A DNA stretch of 64,000 bases from Endomychus coccineus (lineage: Eukaryota; Arthropoda; Insecta; Coleoptera; Endomychidae): the NCBI GenBank assembly GCA_958510875.1, contig OY294067.1, forward strand, positions 249,875,736 through 249,939,735, in the 5' to 3' direction. The stretch's first letter is position 1. The number at the start of each line of letters is the position of its first letter. Below are positions 13,401 through 25,400 of this stretch, in pieces. The notes under the pieces were generated by a model that was given only the letters and a program-made list of their open reading frames with translations, was not told where the DNA came from and did not search any database. Position numbers and translations under genes: made by a program.

Positions 13401-16400
13401 TATGACGTTAGTCATGTGAATTTGAATGAAGCTGGCGCGATCTCCAACGAGACAGGTGTGTATGTGAGGTTATACAGAGTGTGCAGGTATAATGATGTCT
13501 ATCACGCAGGTCTTCAGCGAGGTATCTACCTTGCAGGATTCTTCAACGAAATGTGGGGTTGTTTGTACATGCCGTTAGTCGCAGGGTTTTGTATGAGTTA
13601 TAACATCTAACATGCGATAGTTTACAAAAAATGCTGCTTCTCATAATAGCGATATTATGAAGCGTTTGCAGAAATAACTATTGAATCATCTAAGGACTTT
13701 TTGCTTGATTAGAACTAGCGAGTACAAAATTCGTTATAATATTATAAGTATGCATCATTAGCTTACTTGTGCGATAAGGTTGTGCTAAATCATGTCCAAC
13801 AGCATTGTATTCAACTTGGAATTATCGTAATGATGCGCACGATCCTTCAATGTTAAAGTAGTTTTATAAGTTATCCGAAAGTAATATGAATATATATAAA
13901 ATGTTTTTCCAAAATTAGTTCCGAAGTAAACATAATTCGCTGTAATATTCATTCATGTATGTTACATAAATTATCCGATATAAATCAAATAAGTTTATGT
14001 CGCAGGTTGAACAATATTCACTATCATATTTTGCGGTAGAGCTACAGCTGGTTCGAGAGAGATAAGAAAGATACGCCGATCACCTTCAAACGCGATGAGA
14101 ATACTTTATTTTAAATCACACATATAGTATGTATATATTCGAATCATATTGATTGTAAATCGCATAATATGACCCGAAATCTAGCTGCTGCTGGGTGTAG
14201 CCCAATACCTATACAGAATCTAGACGAAGCGGTGTTACGCATCACGATGATTATTCGAACTGTCTGTACAGCTCGATTGCTATATAACAAAATACATTTT
14301 TAATCATCTTAAACATATAGATGTGCTAATATAATTTTTTCAGTATACAAAAATATACTAATAAAACATTTTTCATCGACACACATTTCTTCATAGGATA
14401 GTTAGCTTTTTATAAAATTCAATCAATTTCAATGGGAAACATATATGCGAGGGAGTTTTATAGAGATCGAACTCATTTCCCCAACCACCCCGAGAGGTAG
14501 AACTATGATGAGGAATAGATGTGGATATTGATCATATGAATATCTTCATAAGCGCTAATCTATATGACATGCTTCATAAAAGTCTGAATATTGAGTAGAG
14601 CTATAGTATCTTTCTTCATAAGCGATCATTATCAACATTCAGACACTTGTTTAGCACGTGATTCAACAGCCTGGCATCATCGTTCACGAACTATGATGGG
14701 CTGATGAGGAATAAAATACCAATAATAATTATATAAATATCTCCATTAGCAATCTGTACTATTTTCCTCCACCAGCACGACTTTTACAAACTCCATACGT
14801 TCGCGTAAAAGATTATAATGATAAACACATTTTTGTTCACGGGTTTACATAATCATATGAATATCTTCATAAGCGCTAATCTATATGACATTCAAACACA
14901 TGCTTCATAAAAGTCTGAACATTGAGTAGAGCTATAGTATCTTCATAAGCGATCTTTATCAACATTCAGACACTTGTTTAGCACGTGATTCAACAGCCTG
15001 GCATCATCGTTCACGAACTATGATGGTTCGATGAGGACTCAGACATTGAACAGATGAATCTTTGAGGTTAAATATCTGCTGTAGAAATTACCCCACTTTT
15101 ATTACCTTTTTTATTTGAGAATATCGATATTTCCCATGTAACTAACCTAAAGCTATTTTGTATGCAACATTGTTATCATTTGCGAGCCTACGAGGGCCTG
15201 TGTGTGTTGGTCGGGGCTAATTGAATATGTTTGACTATTATTACCTGTAGAGACTCATTTGAGATTCTTCAAGTTTGAGATTGATAACCCACATGAAGAA
15301 AGAAGATTCAACGAATTGATATCAATGAATATTCGTTATTCTGAATGTGACAACTTTATCAGCTTCAACACTCGAGATAAGAGAGAATATTTACCGCAAA
15401 CTGTCTTATAACCACTAGGTACTACATATTATAATAATTGAAAAGATAACATAATAATCTGAATCACTTTTATATTTATTAATTAGATGGTTGCATAAAT
15501 TTTTGTTTCTAGACCTAAAGCGATATTTAAAATTTAGATTACAATCCTGATGGGTTGATCCAAGGGACTGTACTTTACCAAACGGCTCGTTCATTATTGT
15601 GATGTCTTGCGGGAAAGTGAGAGAAATAAAATACCAAAAATAATAATAATAACATTTATTTAGAAAAATACATTTAGAATTAAAATAATAACATTATGAT
15701 TCATGGCTCTTCACACTAAACTCCGAACTGATCCTGTAATTGGAGAATACTCCATTATACGATCGTTAATGATGATGCAATAAGCCCTGGTGTTTTTGGG
15801 GAAATTCAGGAAACTTTCCATCTCTAGTTTGACGTCAACTGTTGATGACTTTATAGCATCGTTTTGTTTTGAACAGTCAATCACAAAAATTGCTCTATTC
15901 TTGAATGTTATATAATCCAACATGGGTTCGCTTATTATTTTATTTGAAAATGATTTCTGGAAATCATAGTACATCTGGTATGCTTCCACGTATTGCTGGT
16001 CGGTGAAATTCAATTTCATTGCTTCATATGGATAACACTCTGAATTCAAGTATAATTTTACATTTAGCAAGTTTATATTATCGAAATATGCACTGTGCTT
16101 AACAGGATTATTTTTTCGATCAGTTTGGAAAGCTAAAATCACATATCTGGGACGTTCCAAATTCATTGAAGTTTTAACAGCCCAAATGTCACGAGTGCTC
16201 TCCTTCATCAACGGATTTTCATGCAGATCCCAGCTGCGAAATGGAATCAAAATAGGCTTCTCAGCACTCAAATTCTCCAACATTTGAAATTTAACCTGAT
16301 CACTTGGAAACACATGTCGCACTTTTAATGCTATCGTCTTCACATTTATTTTAGCCCTCTTCGTACCTGTGCTATTGGTATAGCAATCGTTATCGGTTCG

Positions 16401-19400
16401 AGACCTTATCAAGCGCAGCTTATGTTTTCCACTCAAGACTTTGTTATAGTCAATGAATAGGCCTAGTAGAAAATTCAACGGTATCCATAAATTGATTTTA
16501 TTATTGTAGACTGAACTCAATGCATCCTTAAATGACCATCCAGAAATAGCTAGAGGTATAGATTCATGTTTGGCATATGTTAGATAAGCTCTGATGGTGC
16601 TGACAATACCAGGATCACGTACTTTGTCTATCTCTTTTCCATTCAATTCATAACTAATATATTCGAAGAGAAACGCTCCGAAATTATTCGTTAGTTTACA
16701 TTCACCATCACCACTTGCTTCTGGCTGGAATTCTGCCTCGATGAATAAAGCAGACGATGCCAAATCTACCAACACATCTTGTTGATTGATTAATATCTCA
16801 ATTTCATCGCTGTTGCCAAAAGATGTTGTGTGTGGATAGTAGGTATGAGTTTCTTCCCGGATGATGTCTTCAATGAAGTTTGGCTCGTTGAATATTTGAA
16901 GTTTTTCCGACATTGTAACCAAGGGACTTCAAAAAATGTATATTTTCCAATGATAGTGATGCAGAAGCAACCTTCTCCTTCTTCAATGACAGTGATGCAG
17001 AAGCAACCTTCTCCCTCGAGCTCGTTGTAGATAATGACTGATGACCACTATGGAGATGTCTTTTATTGCTAAAATCCAAACCCATGTTCTCAAGTGATGG
17101 CTACTGCAACCTTCTCAGTTGAATTCCTTTCATATAATGAGTGGTGGTGAGTATTGGATTATTATTTATTGTTGTGAGGTATAATCCCTAACGATCTTTT
17201 TCAATTCCAATCGTATAATAATTTCTTCTCCACGAAAATTTACCGGTTTCCAATTCTGATCTAGAATATTCAGTGTGATGTTATCGAAGGACGTCTTGCT
17301 GATAACCGGTAGATAAATAAGATTCTTCGGCTCTATATCAATGGAAAACCCAGGTGGTACAAGAGGTGAGAACTCATATATCGTATGAGCTATCTTATTG
17401 TTATAATATGCTCCCGCGGTTAAGTTACACTCTACGCGTATAGTTTGAACTTTGATTATGTTTATAGGTCGATCAGATACGTGTAGTTCACGAGATGTCA
17501 ATTTCTTTTTGCTGAATCCCAACAGTTCGCTTATACTATCTTTAGGAATAAAATTCACTTGAAAATCACTCTTCAGCTCTGTGTGTAGAGTGTTGTTGTT
17601 AGATTTTATTGATAATTTCCGGTCACGCTCTTCTTGCTTCACTCCTATCCCACAAACTGTACTTTGTATGAAATCTTCGATGTCTGTCAACTCGTAGGAC
17701 CCCGTAGGTATAGTAACTACTTTTTCCTCACCCTTCACATCTTCATAATAAAATTTATTAAAACCTTCTTCAATGTTCGGAATGCTATTGTACGTATGCA
17801 AGCCAACAAGTGCGATAGAATAATATGAATGAGGATCTAGTTCTATAGGTGGGTGGAAATCTACAGATAAACGAGAGCTCTTACCCGTGATAGTGAACGT
17901 CTGAGACATGATTGATGAAAACTTCATCAACAATCTATTTATATACTAATAAATGTTAGTCGACCAATTCCAAATATAACTGGCTACAATTATAAGTGTT
18001 ATATTGCATGAAATATCGTGTAGACGGCAAGCTTTATCGAATGAATTGATACCCTGAATCTCCTCAACCGTTCTTCTAATTTTGCCCCTGGTATTGATTT
18101 GAAGTTCAAACGGGGGCTTGTTTATAAGCGTATTGAGAACAACTTCTCCCACGCACGCTTCCATACAGACTGATGAGAATTCAAGATTGCACCGCTATTT
18201 AACGAGGGGTGGGAGGAAGACCAAAGATCTCAAAATAATTTTTTTTTATTAATTATCTCAATACAAAAGACTTAAGTATAATCTTAACAATATATGTTTC
18301 AAATATCTCAATCTTGACTCTTGATTCATCGTCCTAGTCGTATTGCATATTCCTACCCCTTCCACCTATATTGAAGTCCTTTTATGTATGTTCGACGCTG
18401 GTAAAAGTTCTTTCTTCTGTGCTCATGAAGCTCATGCACAACTTGTTCTCTACTCATCTTATCAATGTGGAAATCTAGTGTAGAATTAATTTTTTGGGTA
18501 TATTCACAGGATTTGGAGATATACGTTTCACAGAGGCCTGCTTTGATGTTATGGATGATGAAGGTCTCTTCTTAGAAGGTTCCACAGATGTCATCCGTCG
18601 TTCTAACGCCTCCACTTTACTAGTAATGTCATTTAGACGCATGTTCATACTGTTAAATGTGTTATTGATCTCTTCCAATTCATTTCTGTTTTCCCTCACA
18701 CTATCACTGATTGTTTTATACTCTGATTTTATATAGATTCCCATTTCATTATATTTATTCTGAATGTCCATCAGATGTTTATCAATGTTGAGAATAACCT
18801 TGTCATTCGTTAAGTTATGTTCATCCAGATCCTTGTTGATATCTTTGATCAAATTATCAACCCTAACATTGAAGGTATCTTTAAGACTGGTTTCCGTTTT
18901 CAGATTCAGTTTGTGTGTTAATTTATCAACATACACTTTATTTGCAACATCTCCATCATCATTCGGTGATTTTACGTTACACAATCTACGATTTTCCATA
19001 TCATAACTTCCATCGCTCGTTAGGAATAATCCTTGTCCGTGAACTTGTTTGAAATTATTATTAAATACATTTGTATCATATATCCACATGGAAGAGGAGG
19101 CTCTGCCAAACTTATCCATTGAAACCATCTTTATAACTGAGATGAATTTGTCTTACACCTGGTTTTTGTTCAATTACCCCTGCCTCTATCAATTCTTCTA
19201 TTATAGAGATTATCTCATTGTGATGATTATGGTTACCTGCATGCGAGGATGCAACAAGAAGTCTCAGTCTATCCACAATTTCGTTAACGTCATCCCAATA
19301 AACATATTCGATAGGTTTCTCGTTATATTCAAGCATATCATTTTTGATATATGCACTTCCAGTGTATGTTTTGGCTCTGGGTCTTTTCATGGAATTAATC

Positions 19401-22400
19401 AAAGGTTTCAGTACATTTTTGTATTTTACAATGTTTCTTATTCGATCAGCTGGATCGTTATTACGCCTATGGGCACTAGTCATTTCCATCATTTGACTGT
19501 AATTTTTCCCATCTTCCACAGTGTAAGTATCAGGTAGAACATCTCTATAAAATATCAAATTATACAGTCCTGTGGTACCCTTGAACGGAGTACCCTTGAT
19601 AGTTATATTACTCTCACTATCAATTTCTATAGGTTGATTACCCATGAACCATTTGTCTAAAGTTGAATTATATTGCAAACCCATTTTATCATCATATCTC
19701 TTAACATCATCATCCAATAGGAATCCTTCCAAGTAATAACGTGCTAATGTGGGGTATTGTTGCAGAAACTCCTCTGTAGCCGCTGCATTATCTTTCTTAT
19801 GTTTTCTGAATTCTTCACGAATCTGATCGATAGTAGGTTCGGGTGTAAACACATCCTCCTCAGTATCTTGGGGGTTATATACGAATTCTTCACCTTCAGT
19901 TACAATATTTGGGATTGGTATGTTCTCCATTTGTGTTGCTGTAGAAACAATACTTTTAGGTTTAACCAACGAATTTTGTTTGATTATTTCAGCATTTCTC
20001 GCAATTTCCTCCAGAGGTTTAGATACATTCCTGAACATATTATCTAGAATCTCATCATTTTCAGCTTTACCCAATTTCACAGCCATATATTTTTTCCTCA
20101 CAACGTTTGCTAACTCCCAAATTTTTTTCTTCAATTGTTGTTTTTTCTTTAGCACACCCACGTCCATGCTGAGCGGCTTGTCTATTTCAAATGAAAGTAT
20201 ATATACATGTTAGATGTATATATAACTATCAAAACCTTTGCGATAACGTCCTTTGTTCATATCACAGTCTTTGTTTATCATAAGGAATCCATATTTATCT
20301 TTCCAACATACGCTACATATCTCTTTGAATTTTTCGAGTGACATGTCGGTACTTACATGATCGGTGAATATATGTTTCAAATTGAGCTCATCCTGTTTGA
20401 AAATAATCAAGCAATTGGCATTGTCGCGCAATCCATGTTTTGGACATTTAGCAAAAGACTGGCAAAGATAGAAACTATCAATTGAGTTGTGTCTCCCTCT
20501 TGAAAAATAAGCACGAATTTTCTGCTGTTTCTCAAACATCACGTCATCGAATATTATTATCGAATTAGGCCTCGCTTCTGTGGGGTCTATGACCTCATCA
20601 CTTTCGGTACAAGGAAAATATCCAAGCCCCTCAATTTTCTTCAATGTCTCCTTTAGTAACTGGTATTTTGGTTGGTGTAAAGACTTTGAATATATGTACA
20701 CGTTTTCAAATTTCAGGCCGTTAGCATCCAACAATAGAGATAACATCACATTTGTTTTCCCACAATTACTTGGACCACAGATTATTGTTCGTAGAGTATT
20801 AGGCAGCAAAGAGCTGTGACGTTGTGGTTGTTCAACATTCTCATTGCTTGACCCTAAGTTCATAATACTCAACGAGTCTTTTTGCTTAACAATCTTCATC
20901 ATGCCTGAAGGCGAATCGAAATCATACTGGAACATATGTTAATAAGCATTTGTTTATATACTAGATGATGATGTTATATTGTGTATGTCTGATCACGCGG
21001 TTAGGTACTTCTACGCTTCTCTCAAAATCAGGTATCAAATACATGTTAAATAGGTATGAATGTTGAAACACGTGTCTGGATATTGGAACACGTGTCTGAA
21101 TGCTGAAACACGTGTCTGAATGTTGAAACACGTGTCTGAAACACGTGTCTGAAAGCTGAAACACGTGTCTGAATGTTGAAACACGTGTCTGAAACACGTG
21201 TCTGAAAGCCGAAACACGTGTCTGAAAGCTGAAACACGTGTCTGAATGTTGAAACACGTGTCTGAAACACGTGTCTGAAAGCTGAAACACGTGTCTGAAA
21301 GCTGAAACACGTGTCTGAAAGCTGAAACACGTGTCTGAATGTTGAAACACGTGTCTGAAACACGTGTCTGAAAGCCGAAACACGTGTCTGAAAGCTGAAA
21401 CACGTGTCTGAATGTTGAAACACGTGTCTGAAACACGTGTCTGAAAGCTGAAACACGTGTCTGAAAGCTGAAACACGTGTCTGAATGTTGAAACACGTGT
21501 CTGAAACACGTGTCTGAAAGCCGAAACACGTGTCTGAATGTTGAAACACGTGTCTGAAACACGTGTCTGAAAGCTGAAACACGTGTCTGAAAGCTGAAAC
21601 ACGTGTCTGAATGTTGAAACACGTGTCTGAAACACGTGTCTGAAAGCCGAAACACGTGTCTGAATGTTGAAACACGTGTCTGAAACACGTGTCTGAAAGC
21701 TGAAACACGTGTCTGAAAGCTGAAACACGTGTCTGAATGTTGAAACACGTGTCTGAAACACGTGTCTGAATGTTGAAACACGTGTCTGAATGTTAAAGCA
21801 TGTGTTGAATCATGCGAAAAAAAATGTGTATGAATGTAATACAATCATTATGATTATTCACATTTTATTCCTCATTAGCCCATCATAGTTCGTGAACGAT
21901 GATGACGTCATCATCGTTCGTAAACTATGGTCGCCGGGTTGAATCAGTTACTGTCATTGGCTTGAAGCAGTGACGTCATCATCGTTCGTAAACTATGATC
22001 GCCGGATCTTCAATTCAATAAAACACCACTTACTCGTCAAATCCTTATGTATTCCGATACACATAAAGCTGATGTTCTCACCCACCCCAATTTGTATGCA
22101 TCATATTGATTTTCCCTACATCAGCGGTAAATATTCTCTCTTATCTCGAGTGTTGAAGCTGATAAAGTTGTCACATTCAGAATAACGAATATTCATTGAT
22201 ATCAATTCGTTGAATCTTCTTTCTTCATGTGGGTTATCAATCTCAAACTTGAAGAATCTCAAATGAGTCTCTACAGGTAATAATAGTCAAACATATTCAA
22301 TTAGCCCCGACCAACACACACAGGCCCTCGTAGGCTCGCAAATGATAACAATGTTGCATACAAAATAGCTTTAGGTTAGTTACATGGGAAATATCGATAT

Positions 22401-25400
22401 TCTCAAATAAAAAAGGTAATAAAAGTGGGGTAATTTCTACAGCAGATATTTAACCTCAAAGATTCATCTGTTCAATGTTTGAGTCCTCATCGAACCATCA
22501 TAGTTCGTGAACGATGATGTCAGCTTGTTGAATCACATGCTAAACAAGTGTCTGAATGTTGATAATGATCGCTTATGAAAATTCTATAGCTCTACTCAAT
22601 ATTCAGACTTTTATGAAGCACGTGTTTGAATGTCGTATAGATTAGCGCTTATGAAGATATTCATATGATTATTATCCACATCTATTCCTCATCATAGTTC
22701 TACCTCTTGGGTGGTTGGGGAAATGAGTTCGATCTCTATAAAACTCCCTCGCATATATGTTTCCCATTGAAATTGATTGAATTTTATAAAAACTAACTAT
22801 CCTATGAAGAAATGTGTGTCGATGAAAAATGTTTTATTAGTATATTTTTGTATACTGAAAAAATTATATTAGCACATCTATATGTTTAAGATGATTAAAA
22901 ATGTATTTTGTTATATAGCAATCGAGCTGTACAGACAGTTCGAATAATCATCGTGATGCGTAACACCGCTTCGTCTAGATTCTGTATAGGTATTGGGCTA
23001 CACCCAGCAGCAGCTAGATTTCGGGTCATATTATGCGATTTACAATCAATATGATTCGAATATATACATACTATATGTGTGATTTAAAATAAAGTATTCT
23101 CATCGCGTTTGAAGGTGATCGGCGTATCTTTCTTATCTCTCTCGAACCAGCTGTAGCTCTACCGCAAAATATGATAGTGAATATTGTTCAACCTGCGACA
23201 TAAACTTATTTGATTTATATCGGATAATTTATGTAACATACATGAATGAATATTACAGCGAATTATGTTTACTTCGGAACTAATTTTGGAAAAACATTTT
23301 ATATATATTCATATTACTTTCGGATAACTTATAAAACTACTTTAACATTGAAGGATCGTGCGCATCATTACGATAATTCCAAGTTGAATACAATGCTGTT
23401 GGACATGATTTAGCACAACCTTATCGCACAAGTAAGCTAATGATGCATACTTATAATATTATAACGAATTTTGTACTCGCTAGTTCTAATCAAGCAAAAA
23501 GTCCTTAGATGATTCAATAGTTATTTCTGCAAACGCTTCATAATATCGCTATTATGAGAAGCAGCATTTTTTGTAAACTATCGCATGTTAGATGTTATGG
23601 CCCTTATTGAAGATTTGTGGAGCAGCCGATGCATCGCGACCGATATCATTATAACTCAGACAAAACTCTGCGACTAACGGCATGTACAAACAACCCCACA
23701 TTTCATTGAAGGCTCCTGCAAGGTAGATACCTCGCTGAAGACCTGTGTGATAGACATCATTATACCTGCACACTCTGTATAACCTCACATACACACCTGT
23801 CTCGTTGGAGATCACGTCAGCTTCATTCAAATTCACATGACTAATGTCATACATAAACAACCCCACATTCCATACCCCATTGAAGTCTCCCAATTCCATT
23901 TTGTATACTAAAAATAATTTCCATATATGTTTAAGATGATTGAAATCGCCTTTTGTAATATAGCAATCAAGTAACGTATAGACGGCTTGAATAAACGTTT
24001 TTTTTTTTTTTTGAAAGTAATTTCCTTATAAACATCGCGTTTGAGGAATGTAGAAGATATCATTTCTATACTATATAACATTCCATCTATGCATTCAAGG
24101 AACAGCAGCCCTCCCATGATACCTCCGATGAATGCCCGGTCTCTTTCAAAAATCACGTGACTGACGACATGTACAAACAACACTATTTCAAAACCCTAGG
24201 ACTATGAAGCCGCGTGGAGAAACAAATGTCGGGGTCCGAGCCTGGTAAATGCCTGGGTCCGAGCCTGGTAAATATTAACATTATCATATAAATATTTGCG
24301 ACTTCTAACGCGCTGCCGTCTTGCGATATGTTTCATAAACAGATGTGATTTATCCATTTAACCGCGATAGAACGATAAATTGAATTATTTCATTTTAATA
24401 ATAATTTAACGCATTGGCTAGGTGTTTCAAACAGATATGATTTATTTAACCGCAATTGTTACTATAGAATGACGAGTTGAATTATTTTAAGAATATAGTT
24501 TATTTTCGTGAATATTCACAGACTCTCAACTGTCTCGTATCTTTTGTCAGAGAATATGTTTACAGCTGAAATTCTCCCTAACCTCACATTGTGTATGCCC
24601 CAGCCCTACAAGCTGATTCGTGAGACCTTGTATATGCCCCAACCCTACAAGCTGATTCGTGAGACCTTGTATACAGGTTGATTACCACAAAACCCTAGCA
24701 GAAGGTCACCACACCCTAGAGGTCAGAGACGACCACACCCTAGAGGTCACACCATCTACCCAACTGTACCGCGCATGCGCTACTGGTTGCCTACATCTGA
24801 TAAGGCTCTCTGTCTGGCCGCCCCAAGTGTCCGAACCCCTACTTTCATGATTTAATTCCATGATATTATAAACAAAACATGCAATACAAATATTACCTCC
24901 TGGAGAAAGCTTTATAATAATCTAATGGTTTTACTTGGAAACTAGTCAGAAAAGATATAGGAACATACAGAATACATACAGTTATTGATCTACCAGGCCA
25001 AACAGGTCATTTGTTTTACTTCAAATAGCGTAGGTTCGAAACTTACAGACTGCCTTATAATTTTATATTTTATTATCATTCTTTTTAGGTTACAATTACT
25101 TTCTTTATATATTACTTTCAAGCGGCAATTCTGGGTTAATAATGTTACATAGAAATGTACAATTAGTTGTCTAATATCAAGCTGATTGACATTTGACAAC
25201 ACAACATGATCGATTGTCGCATGACGCTTTCAAAACCTCAAAAAGCTGATAAACCTCTTTATAAGTGTATTTGTTAAATAACCGGTACCAGTTTACAGTA
25301 CATAACAAGTAGTCTATTTGAGTTTTTGTCTTTGTAATTAATTGATTTTCTTTGCTTGTACCTATACTTTAAATGTACATATTACCTTCAAGCGGCATGT

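Larger units (their letters stand above)
12586..15397. repeat. Left terminal inverted repeat, about 2.8 kb
   Basis: It matches 22124-24843 in inverted orientation from the tip (AGTAGGGG) to an inner limit at GAATATTTACCGC (15385-15397). The arms are not identical. 12790-13040 has no counterpart in the right arm, and a segment of about 165 bp is duplicated here but single on the right. Internal degenerate repeats of the type CGTTAGTCATG and GCAGGTAT occur at 12970-13600. A 112-aa frame (13272-13610) has a relative in the other arm. Confidence 0.9.
12586..24843 (-). mobile_element. Polinton-like (Maverick-related) integrated viral element, 12.26 kb
   Basis: The element lies between perfect 6-bp copies of TTCATG. 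It begins AGTAGGGGTTCGGACAC and ends with the inverted form, so its termini are AG...CT. Six-bp duplications and AG termini are hallmarks of Polintons. Terminal inverted repeats are unusually long (12586-15397 and 22124-24843). The core has six genes, all on the minus strand: ATPase, DUF8207-like, fibre-like, PLA2-like, minor capsid, major capsid. No protein-primed DNA polymerase B, retroviral-type integrase or cysteine protease is visible between the duplications, which autonomous Polintons carry. Five of six genes have full-length open frames, suggesting fairly recent insertion. It sits in RMC1 intron 3, opposite to RMC1 transcription. Confidence 0.9.

Noticed and set aside
21061..21790. CRISPR-like regular repeat
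   Set aside because: The units are contiguous with no unique spacers, in a eukaryotic genome; this is a tandem array.
20961..21844. Three overlapping long minus-strand frames of 220-269 residues rich in SDTCF and QTRVS
   Set aside because: They are translations of the CACGTG repeat array, which lacks stops in all three frames. Protein-like length here is an artefact of the repeat.
24659..24850. 63-residue frame at the right tip of the Polinton-like element
   Set aside because: It spans the tandem-repeated terminal sequence and is not preserved in the left arm.
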